Below the pieces are notes generated by a model. That model worked only from the letters and a program-made list of their open reading frames with translations. It had not been told where the DNA came from and ran no database searches. A stretch of 64,000 nucleotides of DNA, from assembly GCA_947053545.1 (NCBI GenBank), contig CAMRSY010000007.1, forward strand, positions 1-64,000. The letters are read 5' to 3'. Source of the stretch: an uncultured Clostridia bacterium. Its GTDB lineage: Bacteria; Bacillota; Clostridia; Christensenellales; Borkfalkiaceae. The position numbers and the translations under genes were made by a program. Shown here piece after piece: positions 9,106-17,862 of this stretch. Numbering within the stretch: position 1 is the first letter of the stretch; each line of letters starts with the position of its first letter.

Positions 9106-9804
9106 ATGAGAATAAACAAATTTCTTGCCGCGTGCGGGGTAGCTTCCCGCAGAGAATGCGATAAACTTATTGAAAGCGGCTCGGTATGTATAAACGGTAA
9201 AACTGCGCAAATCGGTGCGGACGTCGCCGACGGCGATTCCGTAACCGTAAACGGAAACGCTGTAAATGTAAAGAAAAATGAATACTATTTGTTAAATAAG
9301 CCAAAAGGCTATATCTGTTCGGTTAAAGACGAGAAGGGCAGAAAAACCGTTTTGGATCTTATGCCGCAGGATACGGGCAGAATTTACCCTGTGGGAAGGC
9401 TTGATTTTGATAGCGAAGGATTAATAATTTTGACCACCGACGGCGAACTTGCGCAACATTTAACCCATCCGTCCAACGAGGTTCCTAAAACTTATCTGGT
9501 TAAAATAGAAGGAACGATAACCGAAGCGGGGCTAAACCCAATAAGAAGCGGCGTAGATATAGGCGGCTACGTTACTAAAAAGTGTAAAGCGCACATTGTT
9601 GAAACAAACAAGGAATATACCAAAATTCACGTAACGATAACCGAAGGTAAAAACCGCGAAATAAGAAAAATGTTCGAGGCGATAGGAAAACAGGTTACTT
9701 TGCTTAAACGCATAAAAATAGGCGAATTGACCTTGCGCGGACTTGACAGGGGTGCATACCGCAAACTTAGCAAACAGGAAATAGCTTATTTACTGTCAAT
9801 TTAA
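9106..9804 (+). CDS. rluB: 23S/16S rRNA pseudouridine synthase, RluB/RsuA family
   Basis: Isomerises specific uridines in rRNA to pseudouridine. The 232-residue product begins with an S4 RNA-binding domain (MRINKFLAACGVASRRE, residues 1-60) followed by the catalytic domain, with the catalytic aspartate in GRLDFDSEGL. TEGKNREIRKMFEAIG is the conserved C-terminal stretch. Placement downstream of scpAB and dacF is common in Clostridia. Which rRNA position is modified cannot be told from sequence. Confidence 0.93.
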   Translation: MRINKFLAACGVASRRECDKLIESGSVCINGKTAQIGADVADGDSVTVNGNAVNVKKNEYYLLNKPKGYICSVKDEKGRKTVLDLMPQDTGRIYPVGRLDFDSEGLIILTTDGELAQHLTHPSNEVPKTYLVKIEGTITEAGLNPIRSGVDIGGYVTKKCKAHIVETNKEYTKIHVTITEGKNREIRKMFEAIGKQVTLLKRIKIGELTLRGLDRGAYRKLSKQEIAYLLSI

Positions 9805-9809
9805 AAAAT

Positions 9810-9838
9810 AAAGGGGGAAGCTGTAAACTTCCCCCTTT
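9810..9838. terminator. Bidirectional terminator between rluB and lexA
   Basis: AAAGGGGGAAG pairs perfectly with CTTCCCCCTTT around a 7-base loop, with A/T runs on both sides. It can serve both converging genes. Confidence 0.88.
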
Positions 9839-9851
9839 CATAATATTTTAA

Positions 9852-10445
9852 TTAAATATTTCGTATAAGACCGACAACCTTACCCAAAATAGAAACCTTA
9901 TCAAACACAAAATCCTGCATATCGTCGTTTTCTGGGTGCAGAATAAATTTGCCGTTTTTCTTGAAAAACCGTTTAACAGTCGCGCTGTCGTCAACCAGGG
10001 CAACAACAATGTCGCCGTTGTCGGCAGTTTCCTGCTTTTTAACGATAAGCTTATCGCCGTTAAACATTCCGATTTTAATCATAGATTCGCCCTTTACTGT
10101 AAGCATAAACATATCGTCGTTTCCAAACAGGTTTGAGGGAACGGAAAAATAATCCTCGTAATTTTCTTGTGCGAAAATGGGTTCGCCGGCGGCAACAGTT
10201 CCTACAAGCGGAATTTTTACTGCGTTTTGCCTTACGGTCATAGCGCGCCTCTTATTTTCGCCGACTCTGCTTTTTTCTATCAGCCCGGCATCCGCCAGCC
10301 TGTTAATTATCAAAAAGCACGTGGCGGTAGAGGGAATATTGCAGCCCTTGCATATATCGCGGACAGCGGGAGCATATCCGTATTCAGTTATGTAATCTTG
10401 AATAAATTTTAAAACAACCTCGTCGTTATATCTTCTCTTAGCCAT
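9852..10445 (-). CDS. lexA: SOS repressor LexA
   Basis: Represses SOS genes and self-cleaves when RecA is activated. The 197-residue product has the N-terminal winged helix (residues 1-65), the cleavage site Ala-Gly in VAAGEP, and the Ser-Lys dyad in KGESMI and ATVKRFF. The recognition helix is somewhat unusual (CNIPSTATCFLIINRLADAGLI). A possible operator is at 10493-10507, about 50 bases upstream of the start. Confidence 0.93.
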   Translation of the reverse strand: MAKRRYNDEVVLKFIQDYITEYGYAPAVRDICKGCNIPSTATCFLIINRLADAGLIEKSRVGENKRRAMTVRQNAVKIPLVGTVAAGEPIFAQENYEDYFSVPSNLFGNDDMFMLTVKGESMIKIGMFNGDKLIVKKQETADNGDIVVALVDDSATVKRFFKKNGKFILHPENDDMQDFVFDKVSILGKVVGLIRNI

Positions 10446-10492
10446 TCTTGCAATTCTCCGTAACTAAAGTATATCATTCGATTTTGCATTTT

Positions 10493-10507
10493 GCAAACTT
10501 TTGTTTC
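10493..10507. promoter_or_regulatory. Possible LexA operator
   Basis: CAAAC-TTTT-GTTTC reads on the minus strand as GAAAC-AAAA-GTTTG. It resembles the gram-positive SOS box (GAAC-N4-GTTC) but has A in place of G-A in the half site, so it is a weak match. Its place upstream of lexA would suit autoregulation. Confidence 0.35.
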
Positions 10508-10550
10508 ATAAATTTACAAAATTTTTAAAATTAGAACAAAAATCATTGAC

Positions 10551-10579
10551 TTGCCGTTTAAGAAAATATAAATTATAAT
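10551..10579 (+). promoter_or_regulatory. Promoter of the small cysteine-rich gene
   Basis: TTGCCG and a perfect TATAAT are 17 bases apart; a TTGACT overlaps the -35 just upstream. The predicted transcript starts near 10586 and carries the AGGGAG ribosome site ahead of ATG 10601. Confidence 0.6.
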
Positions 10580-10600
10580 AAATAGTAGGGAGACATATAA

Positions 10601-10777
10601 ATGAATTTAGGCTACGAATGCGTTTTGAACGACGAAAAAATTTGTGACGGTTGCGGCGAATGTGAAATATGCGACCTTGACGAAAACAAAATTTGCGATA
10701 ACTGCGGAAAATGTCTGGATATCCGCGACGATGCGGTAATAAAAATCGACGCGGTTATCACCGACGACAAATTATAA
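10601..10777 (+). CDS. 58-residue cysteine-rich protein, probable metal binder
   Basis: A short gene with a promoter (10551-10579), an AGGGAG ribosome site and a clear cysteine pattern: Cys15-x2-Cys18-x2-Cys21-x2-Cys24, then Cys32-x2-Cys35-x2-Cys38. The two halves repeat the unit KICD-x-CG-x-C, so the gene looks like an internal duplication. The protein is acidic, with a short hydrophobic tail before its end. The spacing suggests an iron-sulfur or zinc site, but the function is unknown to me. It is convergent with hflX and the two stop codons abut with no gap. Confidence 0.8.
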   Translation: MNLGYECVLNDEKICDGCGECEICDLDENKICDNCGKCLDIRDDAVIKIDAVITDDKL

Positions 10778-11995
10778 TTATTTGTTTACGAATTGGGCAA
10801 ACTTATCTGCATATATTATTTCGGTTTTAATTTCGGCGTTTAGTCCGTTTTCTTGAAATTCACGCGACAATTCGGTTGCATATCTCTTCAATTTTTCATA
10901 TTCGTTCAATCTGTTAAAAGGAACGGTGACTTTAAATCTTTTGAAACGCTCTTCGAAAGATTTTTTTATTTGTTCCTTTAAAGCCGAAATACCAGTTCCG
11001 TTCTTTGCAGATATAAGTATACAGTCCGACGGCAGTGCGTTTAAATCGTTTACGCAATCGCATTTGTTTAACACTTTCAAATACTTTTTATCAAATCCCA
11101 GCTCGCTAAGCGTTGATAAAGTTGTATCAAACTGCAGATAAAAATCGTCGCAAGCGTCAGCCACAAACAGTGCCAAGTCGCAGTTTAACGCCACTTCGAG
11201 CGTAGATTTAAACGCCTCGACAATGTCGTGAGGAAGTGCTTGAATAAACCCGACGGTATCAATTAAAACGTATTCCTCGCCGTCGATTACGCATTTGCGC
11301 GCCGTAGGGTCTAAAGTAACGAAAAGCGCGTTCTGCGAAACCACGTCAGCGCCCGTAAGCAAATTGAGCAAAGTTGATTTACCTGTGTTGGTATATCCGA
11401 CAAGAGCAACCGTTTTAGTATTATCTTTCAATCTTCTGCCGCTTTGAAGCTGCCTGCGGCTGCGCGTTTCCTTTAATTTGTTTTCAAGATACTTAAGTCT
11501 GTAAGCAATGTGCCGCCTGTCCGTTTCAAGCTGCGTTTCCCCCGGCCCGCGCGACCCGATTCCGCCGCCCAAACGCGAAAGCGCCGTGCCTTTTCCTTTA
11601 AGCCGCGGATAAATGTATTTCAGTTGCGCTATTTCAACCTGAATTTTACCCTCGCCAGTTACGGCGTTGCGCGCAAAAATATCTAAAATGATGGTGGTAC
11701 GGTCAATAACTTTCCGGTTATTTAAAGCCGCGGATATATTTAATGTCTGCGAAGGGGAAAGGTCGCCGTTAAACAGTACTGTAAGCTCGTCAATACCCGC
11801 AATTGCTTCGGCAATTTCCGAAAGCTTACCCGAGCCGATAAACGTAGCGGCATTTATTTCCTTAATATTCTGAAAACAAGAGCCAACGTAAACGCCGCCC
11901 GCGCTTTCGATTAAGGCAATAGCTTCGTCGTGCAAGCGCTTGTAATTTGCTCCGAACACAGGTTGTATAATATAAACTTTTTCTAATTCTGACAT
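10778..11995 (-). CDS. hflX: Ribosome-associated GTPase HflX
   Basis: Binds the 50S subunit and splits stalled or hibernating ribosomes. The 405-residue product has the N-terminal HflX domain, a coiled linker (SRLGGGIGSRGPGETQLETDRRHI is the family signature region, near 145-165) and a G domain with Walker A GYTNTGKS, switch II DTVGFIQALP and NKCD. The C-terminal helical domain follows. The gene runs toward the small cysteine-rich gene and is separated by 16 bases from the recombinase gene upstream. Confidence 0.95.
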   Translation of the reverse strand: MSELEKVYIIQPVFGANYKRLHDEAIALIESAGGVYVGSCFQNIKEINAATFIGSGKLSEIAEAIAGIDELTVLFNGDLSPSQTLNISAALNNRKVIDRTTIILDIFARNAVTGEGKIQVEIAQLKYIYPRLKGKGTALSRLGGGIGSRGPGETQLETDRRHIAYRLKYLENKLKETRSRRQLQSGRRLKDNTKTVALVGYTNTGKSTLLNLLTGADVVSQNALFVTLDPTARKCVIDGEEYVLIDTVGFIQALPHDIVEAFKSTLEVALNCDLALFVADACDDFYLQFDTTLSTLSELGFDKKYLKVLNKCDCVNDLNALPSDCILISAKNGTGISALKEQIKKSFEERFKRFKVTVPFNRLNEYEKLKRYATELSREFQENGLNAEIKTEIIYADKFAQFVNK

Positions 11996-12011
11996 ATTGT
12001 AATTTCTAAAT

Positions 12012-13070
12012 TTATTCGTCGTCGCGCCTTAGTTTAACCTTCCCGGCAACGGCGCGGCGAGTGTCCTCGCTTATTGCGGCATAGTGCTTACGCGTTGTAT
12101 TTACGTCCTTGTGCCCCAAAACGTCGGCCACGATATAAATATCGCCCGTCGCCTTGTAAAGCTGCGTACCGTATGTAGAGCGTAACTTATGCGGCGATAT
12201 CTTTTTTAACGGCGAAACTATTTTAGCGTATTTTTCAACCAGATTTTCAACGGCACGCACCGTAATCCGCTTTTTCTGTGAAGAGAGGAAGAGGGCGTCG
12301 TCGCCTGCGTCTGCAACGTCGCATTCATCCTTGTAATCAAGATAGCGTTTCAACGCATCCGCAACGTCGTCGTCGAAAAACAAAATAGATTTGCTTCCGC
12401 CCTTGCGGGTAACCAAAAATGAATTATCTTTGAAATTCAAATCCGCATTATTTAGGCCCACAAGCTCGCTGATTCGTATTCCCGTACCCAAAAAAAGAAT
12501 TAAAATCGCAGTGTCGCGCACCTTGTTCTTTTCGTGAAACGCACGCTGACGGGGAGTAAGTCCGTTGCCGTTTTCAGCCGTGTCAATTATATTGAAAACC
12601 TCGCTTCCATCCAGCCTGATAATTGGCTTTTCGTGCAATTTTGGGGTGGCAACCTTTGCTGAGTTGTCTACAGAAATCTGCCCCTTATTGAAAAAAAACT
12701 TAAACATTGCGCGCACTGAGGAAAGCTTTCTTGCCTTTGCTCTCTCGCTACAGGCGTGCGAAACTCCGTTATAATCGTAGTGTGAGAGGTAGACGAGAAA
12801 ATATTCGATATCGTTGTTCGTAATATTTTCCAAGTCGAGAAGCGTGATATCTTTTACCTGTTTTTTTCCGCCGTAGCGTTTTTTACACATAAAATCGAAA
12901 AATATTTTAAGATCGTGAGCGTAATTAAGACGGGTAAGGGCAGACGTCTGCGAATCTATGCCCATAAAATAGTCCTGACAAAATAACGGCAAACTTTCAT
13001 TTAAAAGTCTGTCTGTAGTATCGATATTCTTTCTGTTGCGCTGTGCGTAAAAATCTGAATTATTTTTCAT
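12012..13070 (-). CDS. Tyrosine recombinase, XerC/XerD family
   Basis: Cuts and rejoins DNA at specific sites; the most likely role is chromosome dimer resolution. From ATG 13070 the product has 352 residues, longer than the usual 295-300 of XerC/D because of an N-terminal extension. The SAM-like core-binding domain is at about 25-115. The catalytic set is complete: Arg in GTGIRISEL, Lys in TRKGGSKS, His-x-x-Arg in HKLRS, His in LGHKD and Tyr in TRKHYAA. A perfect promoter ends at the start codon, so the mRNA may be leaderless. A frame start at 13193 is unlikely since it lies upstream of the promoter. Confidence 0.85.
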   Translation of the reverse strand: MKNNSDFYAQRNRKNIDTTDRLLNESLPLFCQDYFMGIDSQTSALTRLNYAHDLKIFFDFMCKKRYGGKKQVKDITLLDLENITNNDIEYFLVYLSHYDYNGVSHACSERAKARKLSSVRAMFKFFFNKGQISVDNSAKVATPKLHEKPIIRLDGSEVFNIIDTAENGNGLTPRQRAFHEKNKVRDTAILILFLGTGIRISELVGLNNADLNFKDNSFLVTRKGGSKSILFFDDDVADALKRYLDYKDECDVADAGDDALFLSSQKKRITVRAVENLVEKYAKIVSPLKKISPHKLRSTYGTQLYKATGDIYIVADVLGHKDVNTTRKHYAAISEDTRRAVAGKVKLRRDDE

Positions 13071-13105
13071 ATTATAATTATAAATAATGAAAAGGCAAAA
13101 GTCAA
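13071..13105 (-). promoter_or_regulatory. Promoter of the tyrosine recombinase (leaderless)
   Basis: On the minus strand TTGACT (13105-13100), 17 bases, then TATAAT (13082-13077). A second TATAAT follows directly at 13076-13071 and abuts the ATG. Transcription from the first -10 box would begin about at the A of ATG 13070. Confidence 0.65.
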
Positions 13106-13465
13106 ATGCATATTTTACGAAGAATTTTATTAATTTTTTAATCAATTTCAAGTCTAGCCTAATGGAAGAAATACGTAAAATTATATTTAACAAAAGTTTA
13201 TAGTTAGTGAATGGTAGTATTTTAAAGCAAATCTATCTATTCGTAAAACACAGCTTTTACGAATAGATATGGGCAAATTAAGGCACAATAAGGCACAGCT
13301 TGAACCAGTCTCAACAATTTGATAAAAAGCTTAACTAGAATTTCAAATAATTTTAAGCGAATATAATTTACAATTTAAATAAACAATATGAATTTAGCTA
13401 CTATGCGTGACATAAATACGGTGAAAAACGACTTAAAATAATTGTCCAGCCCGTTCACATTTATT
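13106..13465. other. AT-rich intergenic region with a 14-bp palindrome
   Basis: About 360 bases between the recombinase gene and the end of the histidine operon, without a credible gene. It holds a perfect inverted repeat (13235-13248 with 13255-13268, arms ATCTATTCGTAAAA, 6-base spacer CACAGC) and, just after it, a direct repeat of AAGGCACA (near 13279-13299). The palindrome lacks a T-run on either side, so it does not look like a terminator. Confidence 0.6.
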
Positions 13466-14113
13466 TTACTGCATTTTTTGCTGTTTAACCTTAAAATCGA
13501 TAACGTGTCGTTTTGCAAGTTCTGCAACAACGTCTTTCGGCTGTATATCCATTTCAGCCATCAAAACCATTACGTGATACGCAAGGTCGGCAATCTCGTA
13601 AACTGTTTCCGCCTTATCGCCGCCTTTGCCGGCTACAATAACTTCGGTTGATTCCTCGCCGACCTTTTTCAGAATTTTATCAATTCCTGATTCAAATAAA
13701 TACGCTGTATACGAACCTTTGGTATTTTCTTTCTTGCGTTGCATTAAAAGCCCGTACAATCCGTCAAATGAAAACTCCGGCAGTTTATCGCTTTTGAAAA
13801 CCGGATTATTGAAACAACTGTCGTCTCCTTTATGGCACGCGGGCCCGTCTTTCACAACCTCTATAGTCAATGCGTCTAAATCGCAATCGGCAATGATGGA
13901 TACTATATGCTGAAAATTTCCACTTGTTTCGCCCTTGCGCCAAAGGCATTTACGGCTGCGCGACCAAAAACATGTTTTGCCCTCGTCAATAGAAATTTGT
14001 AAACTTTCCCTGCTCATGTATGCGAGCGTAAGCACTTTTTTGCTGTAAAAATCCGTGACAATAACAGGAATCAGACCGTTTACATCAAATTTCAAGGTTT
14101 CTAAATCAATCAT
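13466..14113 (-). CDS. hisIE: Bifunctional phosphoribosyl-AMP cyclohydrolase / phosphoribosyl-ATP pyrophosphatase
   Basis: Carries out steps two and three of histidine synthesis. The HisI part (residues 1-110) has the TCFWSRSRK-LWRKGETSGN signature and the metal-binding DCDLDAL and CHKGDDSC stretches; the HisE part (from about 115) has the VGEESTEVIVAGKG helix and YEIADLAYHVMVLM. The 215-residue fusion is typical. It is the last gene of the operon and overlaps hisF by eight bases. Confidence 0.95.
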   Translation of the reverse strand: MIDLETLKFDVNGLIPVIVTDFYSKKVLTLAYMSRESLQISIDEGKTCFWSRSRKCLWRKGETSGNFQHIVSIIADCDLDALTIEVVKDGPACHKGDDSCFNNPVFKSDKLPEFSFDGLYGLLMQRKKENTKGSYTAYLFESGIDKILKKVGEESTEVIVAGKGGDKAETVYEIADLAYHVMVLMAEMDIQPKDVVAELAKRHVIDFKVKQQKMQ

Positions 14114-14864
14114 ATCTCACCTCAACGCCATTATTTTTAAGTTCATTTTTCAATTTTTTTATAGTAAATTCGTTAAAATGAAACACCGAAGCGCCTAGAC
14201 CAGCGTCTACGTCGGTATATTTAAATAATTTTATAAAGTCGCCGACACAGCCTGCGCCGCCGCTTGCGATAACGGGAATGTTTACAACGTTGCATATCGT
14301 ATTGAGCATAGGCAAATCAAATCCTTTTTTCACACCGTCGGTATCTATACTGTTTACTACAATTTCACCCGCACCGCTTTTTTCGCCGAATTCCGCCCAT
14401 TTTACCGCGTCGATTTCAGTTTTAATTCTGCCGCCTTTGGAATATACTCTATAACCCTTTTCAGTCAATTTAACGTCCATAGACAAAACTACACATTGAT
14501 TTCCGTATCGCTTAGCGGCGCGTTCAATTAACGAAGGGTCGTTTATCGCACCGCTGTTTACGCTAACTTTGTCGGCGCCGCACTTTAAAACTCTGTCAAA
14601 ATCGGTCAAATTATTTATACCGCCGCCTACCGTAAGCGGAATAAATACATTCGAGGCTACGGCCTTCAAAACGTCGCAAAATAATGATCTTCCCTCCGAA
14701 CTGGCCGTAATATCGTAAAAAACCAGTTCGTCGGCCCCGCACTCCGAATAATAAGACGCAAGTGAAACAGGGTCGTCAACATCTGAAAGATTTGTAAAAT
14801 TTTTACCTTTAACAACTCTTCCGTCTTTTACGTCCAAACACGGAATAATTCTTTTAGTCAGCAT
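14106..14864 (-). CDS. hisF: Imidazole glycerol phosphate synthase, cyclase subunit
   Basis: A 252-residue TIM barrel that uses ammonia from HisH to turn PRFAR into imidazole glycerol phosphate and AICAR. The catalytic aspartates are visible in IIPCLDVKDGRVVKG and in NSIDTDGVKKGFD, and phosphate-binding loops in TVGGGI and ASGGAG. It overlaps hisA by seven bases and hisIE by eight. Confidence 0.96.
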   Translation of the reverse strand: MLTKRIIPCLDVKDGRVVKGKNFTNLSDVDDPVSLASYYSECGADELVFYDITASSEGRSLFCDVLKAVASNVFIPLTVGGGINNLTDFDRVLKCGADKVSVNSGAINDPSLIERAAKRYGNQCVVLSMDVKLTEKGYRVYSKGGRIKTEIDAVKWAEFGEKSGAGEIVVNSIDTDGVKKGFDLPMLNTICNVVNIPVIASGGAGCVGDFIKLFKYTDVDAGLGASVFHFNEFTIKKLKNELKNNGVEVRYD

Positions 14865-15583
14865 ATTTCATCTCCGGCTATATTAATTACAGCCTTTAAA
14901 TTAAGCTTATTTTCATATAGCGCTTTACCTAAAATTGCGCCGTAAACACCTAATTCTTTTAATTTTATTATCTCAGACAATTCGGTTATCCCACCTGAAG
15001 CAGTAATTTTTGGATATTCTGTCTGACATAGTACTTTGTAAATATCTAAATTTGTGCCGTTCAACATACCATCTTTACTGATATCAGTATAAATTACGTT
15101 ATTAACGCCAATTTTTTTAAGATGTCTGCAAAAATCGTTAGCGTCGATGTCCGTAATTTCCTTCCATCCGTTTATGGCAATTTTTCCGTTAATTTCATCA
15201 ACCCCAACCGCAATACTGTCCCTAAACTTTTCAACTGCCTTTTCAGTAAATTTAAAATCCTGTACGGCTGCCGTCCCCAGAATTATTCGTTTAATGCCGC
15301 AATCCAAATATTTGTTTATTTGACCTAGGCTTCTTATGCCGCCGCCGACCTCTACAAATAATCCGCACTTTAAAACTATTTCTTCTATAATTTTTGCATT
15401 GTCCGCATTCCCGCTTCTGGCGCCGTCCAAGTCAACTATATGCAAATATTTTGCACCTTGTTCCGCAAATTGCTCGGCTGCTTCCAGCGGCGTTTTGCCG
15501 TAAGTTTTACTATTTCCGTATGCGCCTTGGCAAAGCCTTACAACTTTTCCTCCTATAATATCGATTGCTGGGAATATTTTCAT
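14858..15583 (-). CDS. hisA: ProFAR isomerase HisA
   Basis: Isomerises the phosphoribosylformimino intermediate (ProFAR to PRFAR). A 241-residue TIM barrel with the catalytic Asp in PAIDIIGGKVVRL and the second in YTDISKDGMLNG. The VEVGGGIRS loop binds phosphate. It lies eight bases downstream of hisH. Confidence 0.96.
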   Translation of the reverse strand: MKIFPAIDIIGGKVVRLCQGAYGNSKTYGKTPLEAAEQFAEQGAKYLHIVDLDGARSGNADNAKIIEEIVLKCGLFVEVGGGIRSLGQINKYLDCGIKRIILGTAAVQDFKFTEKAVEKFRDSIAVGVDEINGKIAINGWKEITDIDANDFCRHLKKIGVNNVIYTDISKDGMLNGTNLDIYKVLCQTEYPKITASGGITELSEIIKLKELGVYGAILGKALYENKLNLKAVINIAGDEIC

Positions 15584-15591
15584 TTCAGCTC

Positions 15592-16194
15592 CTATAATTC
15601 ATTAAATGCCTTTAAAATACTCAGTCCGTTTTCACCGCTCTTTTCCGGGTGAAACTGTACGCCAAAGATATTTTCGTTTCTTACCGCTGCGGTTATATCA
15701 ATCCCATAATCGGTTGTTGCCGACACTCCCTTTTTACACTTTGCATAATACGAATGTACAAAGTAAACGTAACTTCCCTGTTTTAAATCACGCAAAATAG
15801 GGTTATTGTCAACAATTTTTAGACGGTTCCATCCCATATGCGGAATTTTAAAACCTTTAACATAGTCGGCGAGAGGAACTATCTCTCCTTCTATTAATCC
15901 CAAACCTTCGTGCGCTCCGTATTCATAGCTTTTGTCAAACAATAGCTGCATTCCAAGGCAAATACCCAAAAGCGGTTTACCCTCCGCGCATTGCTCTTTT
16001 ATAAATTTGTCCATACCGTTTTGTTTTATTAGCTTTGACGCGTCGCCGAAGGCGCCTACGCCGGGTAAGATCAGTTTATCAGCCATGCTAATTTTATCAA
16101 AATCGGACGTGACTACGCTTTCAGCGCCTACTCTCTCCAAAGAACGGCAAAGCGAAAACATATTTCCCACGCCATAATCAATAACCGCAATCAT
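15592..16194 (-). CDS. hisH: Imidazole glycerol phosphate synthase, glutaminase subunit
   Basis: A class I glutamine amidotransferase that feeds ammonia to HisF. The nucleophile is in GICLGMQL and the His-Glu pair in FGVQFHPEKSG. The start is ATG 16194 (MIAVIDYGVGN) with AAGGGA just upstream; this ATG overlaps the hisB stop as ATGA, so the two are translationally coupled. The product has 200 residues, the usual length. Confidence 0.95.
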   Translation of the reverse strand: MIAVIDYGVGNMFSLCRSLERVGAESVVTSDFDKISMADKLILPGVGAFGDASKLIKQNGMDKFIKEQCAEGKPLLGICLGMQLLFDKSYEYGAHEGLGLIEGEIVPLADYVKGFKIPHMGWNRLKIVDNNPILRDLKQGSYVYFVHSYYAKCKKGVSATTDYGIDITAAVRNENIFGVQFHPEKSGENGLSILKAFNEL

Positions 16195-16802
16195 AATATT
16201 CCCTTGCTTGACGGAACCTCGCGCCCTGTAATTGCCGCCGCGCATTTTAAGGCTCGGGCAAACGCCTTAAAAGCACATTCTATAATGTGGTGGGTATTTC
16301 TGCCGTAAAGTTTTACGATATGCAAAGTTATCTTTGCCTCGCGAACGAACGATTGAAAAAATTCTTCGATAAGTTCCGTATCGAACGTTCCCACCGCCTT
16401 TTGTTTTATTTCATTACATTCGTCCGACACTTTCGCACAATCTATTTTCAAATCATAGTTTAAAACACCGCGCCCGCTTATGTCTACGGCGCAAAGCACT
16501 AAACTTTCATCCATTGGAACCGTAACGTCGGCATATCGGTTTATACCCCGTTTGTCACCTATTGCATTGTTAAAGGCCTGTCCTAAAACAATTCCGGCAT
16601 CTTCGACCGTATGATGGAAATCAACTTCGACGTCGCCGCGACAGTATACGTTAAGCCCGAAACCGCTGTGAACGGCAAAAAGCTCGAGCATATGATTCAA
16701 AAATCCGCAGCCTGTATCTATCGACGTATCGCCGCCGTCAATACTCAGTTTCAATTTTATATCCGTTTCTCTTGTCTTTCTTTCAATTTCCGAAACTCTC
16801 AT
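16191..16802 (-). CDS. hisB: Imidazole glycerol phosphate dehydratase
   Basis: A manganese enzyme that dehydrates imidazole glycerol phosphate. The 203-residue monofunctional form shows the two repeated metal motifs, DFHHTVED and HHIIECAFKA, and the N-terminal GCGFLNHML. No phosphatase domain is fused, so histidinol phosphatase must be separate (see 21232-22026). It overlaps hisC by 20 bases. Confidence 0.96.
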   Translation of the reverse strand: MRVSEIERKTRETDIKLKLSIDGGDTSIDTGCGFLNHMLELFAVHSGFGLNVYCRGDVEVDFHHTVEDAGIVLGQAFNNAIGDKRGINRYADVTVPMDESLVLCAVDISGRGVLNYDLKIDCAKVSDECNEIKQKAVGTFDTELIEEFFQSFVREAKITLHIVKLYGRNTHHIIECAFKAFARALKCAAAITGREVPSSKGIL

Positions 16803-17862
16803 TTCCGTTTTCCATTAAAATTTTTTTAAGTCTGTCAACTAATATTACTGTTTCCTCGTCCGTACCTATGGAAATCCGGACATAATCGTTTATCCTGCTG
16901 TCACTGAAATGTCTAACCAGAATACCGTTGTCTTTCAGTTTCGAATATAAATCGCTACCGCCCAGCGCCGCGCTTTTAACCATTAAAAAATTAGCCGCCG
17001 AAGGCAATACTGAACAGTGTAATAATTTAAGCTCTTCCGCCAGTTTATCTCTCGTTTTCTTTATCTTGTTTACTGTTATATGAAAATACTCGTCATCCTT
17101 TAAAGCCTGTGCGGCCAATGCGGATGAAACGCTGTTTACATTGTATGGGTGAAAAGAGTTTTTTACCTTTTTTAAGTCGTCGATTAATGCACTGTCCGCT
17201 ACAACAAAACCCACTCTGGCGCCTGCAAGCGAACGCGATTTGGAAAAAGTATTTATAACCAGTAAATTTTTATATTTTTTTATCAATTCAACGGCGTTAA
17301 AGTTACCGAAATCAACATAAGCCTGGTCAAATATAACTACGTTATCCGAATTATTTTTTATAAGACTTTCAACCGAACTTTTATTTAATTCTATCCCGGT
17401 TTGAGCATTGGGATTAGCCAGCACAACGGTTTTTCCGCAATTTTCGTATTTTTTAATATCAACCGTAAAATCATCGTTTAAAGGCACGTGCTTTACATTC
17501 AAATCGAACAGTTGCGCCAAAACGTCGTAAAAACCGTAAGTTACGTCGGGATATTGCAATCCGCACTGCCCGTAAGCGTAAAACGCAAAAGCTATTGCTT
17601 CGTCAGAACCGTTTGTAACCAAAACATTACCGCTTTCAACTCCGTAATAATCCGCTATAGTTTTAGTTAATTCGGTACATTCGGGGTCGGAATATCTGTT
17701 TAAATTCTTAAGCGTGCTTTCGTTAATAATTTTAACCGCTTCAGGCGACGTATAATAAGGATTTTCGTTAGTGTTAAGTTTAATATATTTTCTTTCCCTG
17801 AGCTGCTCGCCGGGCGCATAAGGGGAAATGCGGTTAATCAAAACCGATGTAAATTTGCTCAT
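16783..17862 (-). CDS. hisC: Histidinol-phosphate aminotransferase
   Basis: A PLP fold-type I aminotransferase of 359 residues. The N-terminal LNTNENP motif, the NPNAQTGIEL active-site loop and the PLP-binding lysine in NTFSKSRSLAGARVGF are present, as is the C-terminal arginine in YVRISIG. The sequence is on the divergent side (NPNAQTG in place of NPNNPTG). It overlaps hisD by four bases. Confidence 0.94.
   Translation of the reverse strand: MSKFTSVLINRISPYAPGEQLRERKYIKLNTNENPYYTSPEAVKIINESTLKNLNRYSDPECTELTKTIADYYGVESGNVLVTNGSDEAIAFAFYAYGQCGLQYPDVTYGFYDVLAQLFDLNVKHVPLNDDFTVDIKKYENCGKTVVLANPNAQTGIELNKSSVESLIKNNSDNVVIFDQAYVDFGNFNAVELIKKYKNLLVINTFSKSRSLAGARVGFVVADSALIDDLKKVKNSFHPYNVNSVSSALAAQALKDDEYFHITVNKIKKTRDKLAEELKLLHCSVLPSAANFLMVKSAALGGSDLYSKLKDNGILVRHFSDSRINDYVRISIGTDEETVILVDRLKKILMENGNESFGN

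Noticed and set aside
13201..13400. CRISPR or tandem repeat array
   Set aside because: The AAGGCACA repeat occurs only twice and there is no regular spacer; no CRISPR-like array is seen anywhere in the window.
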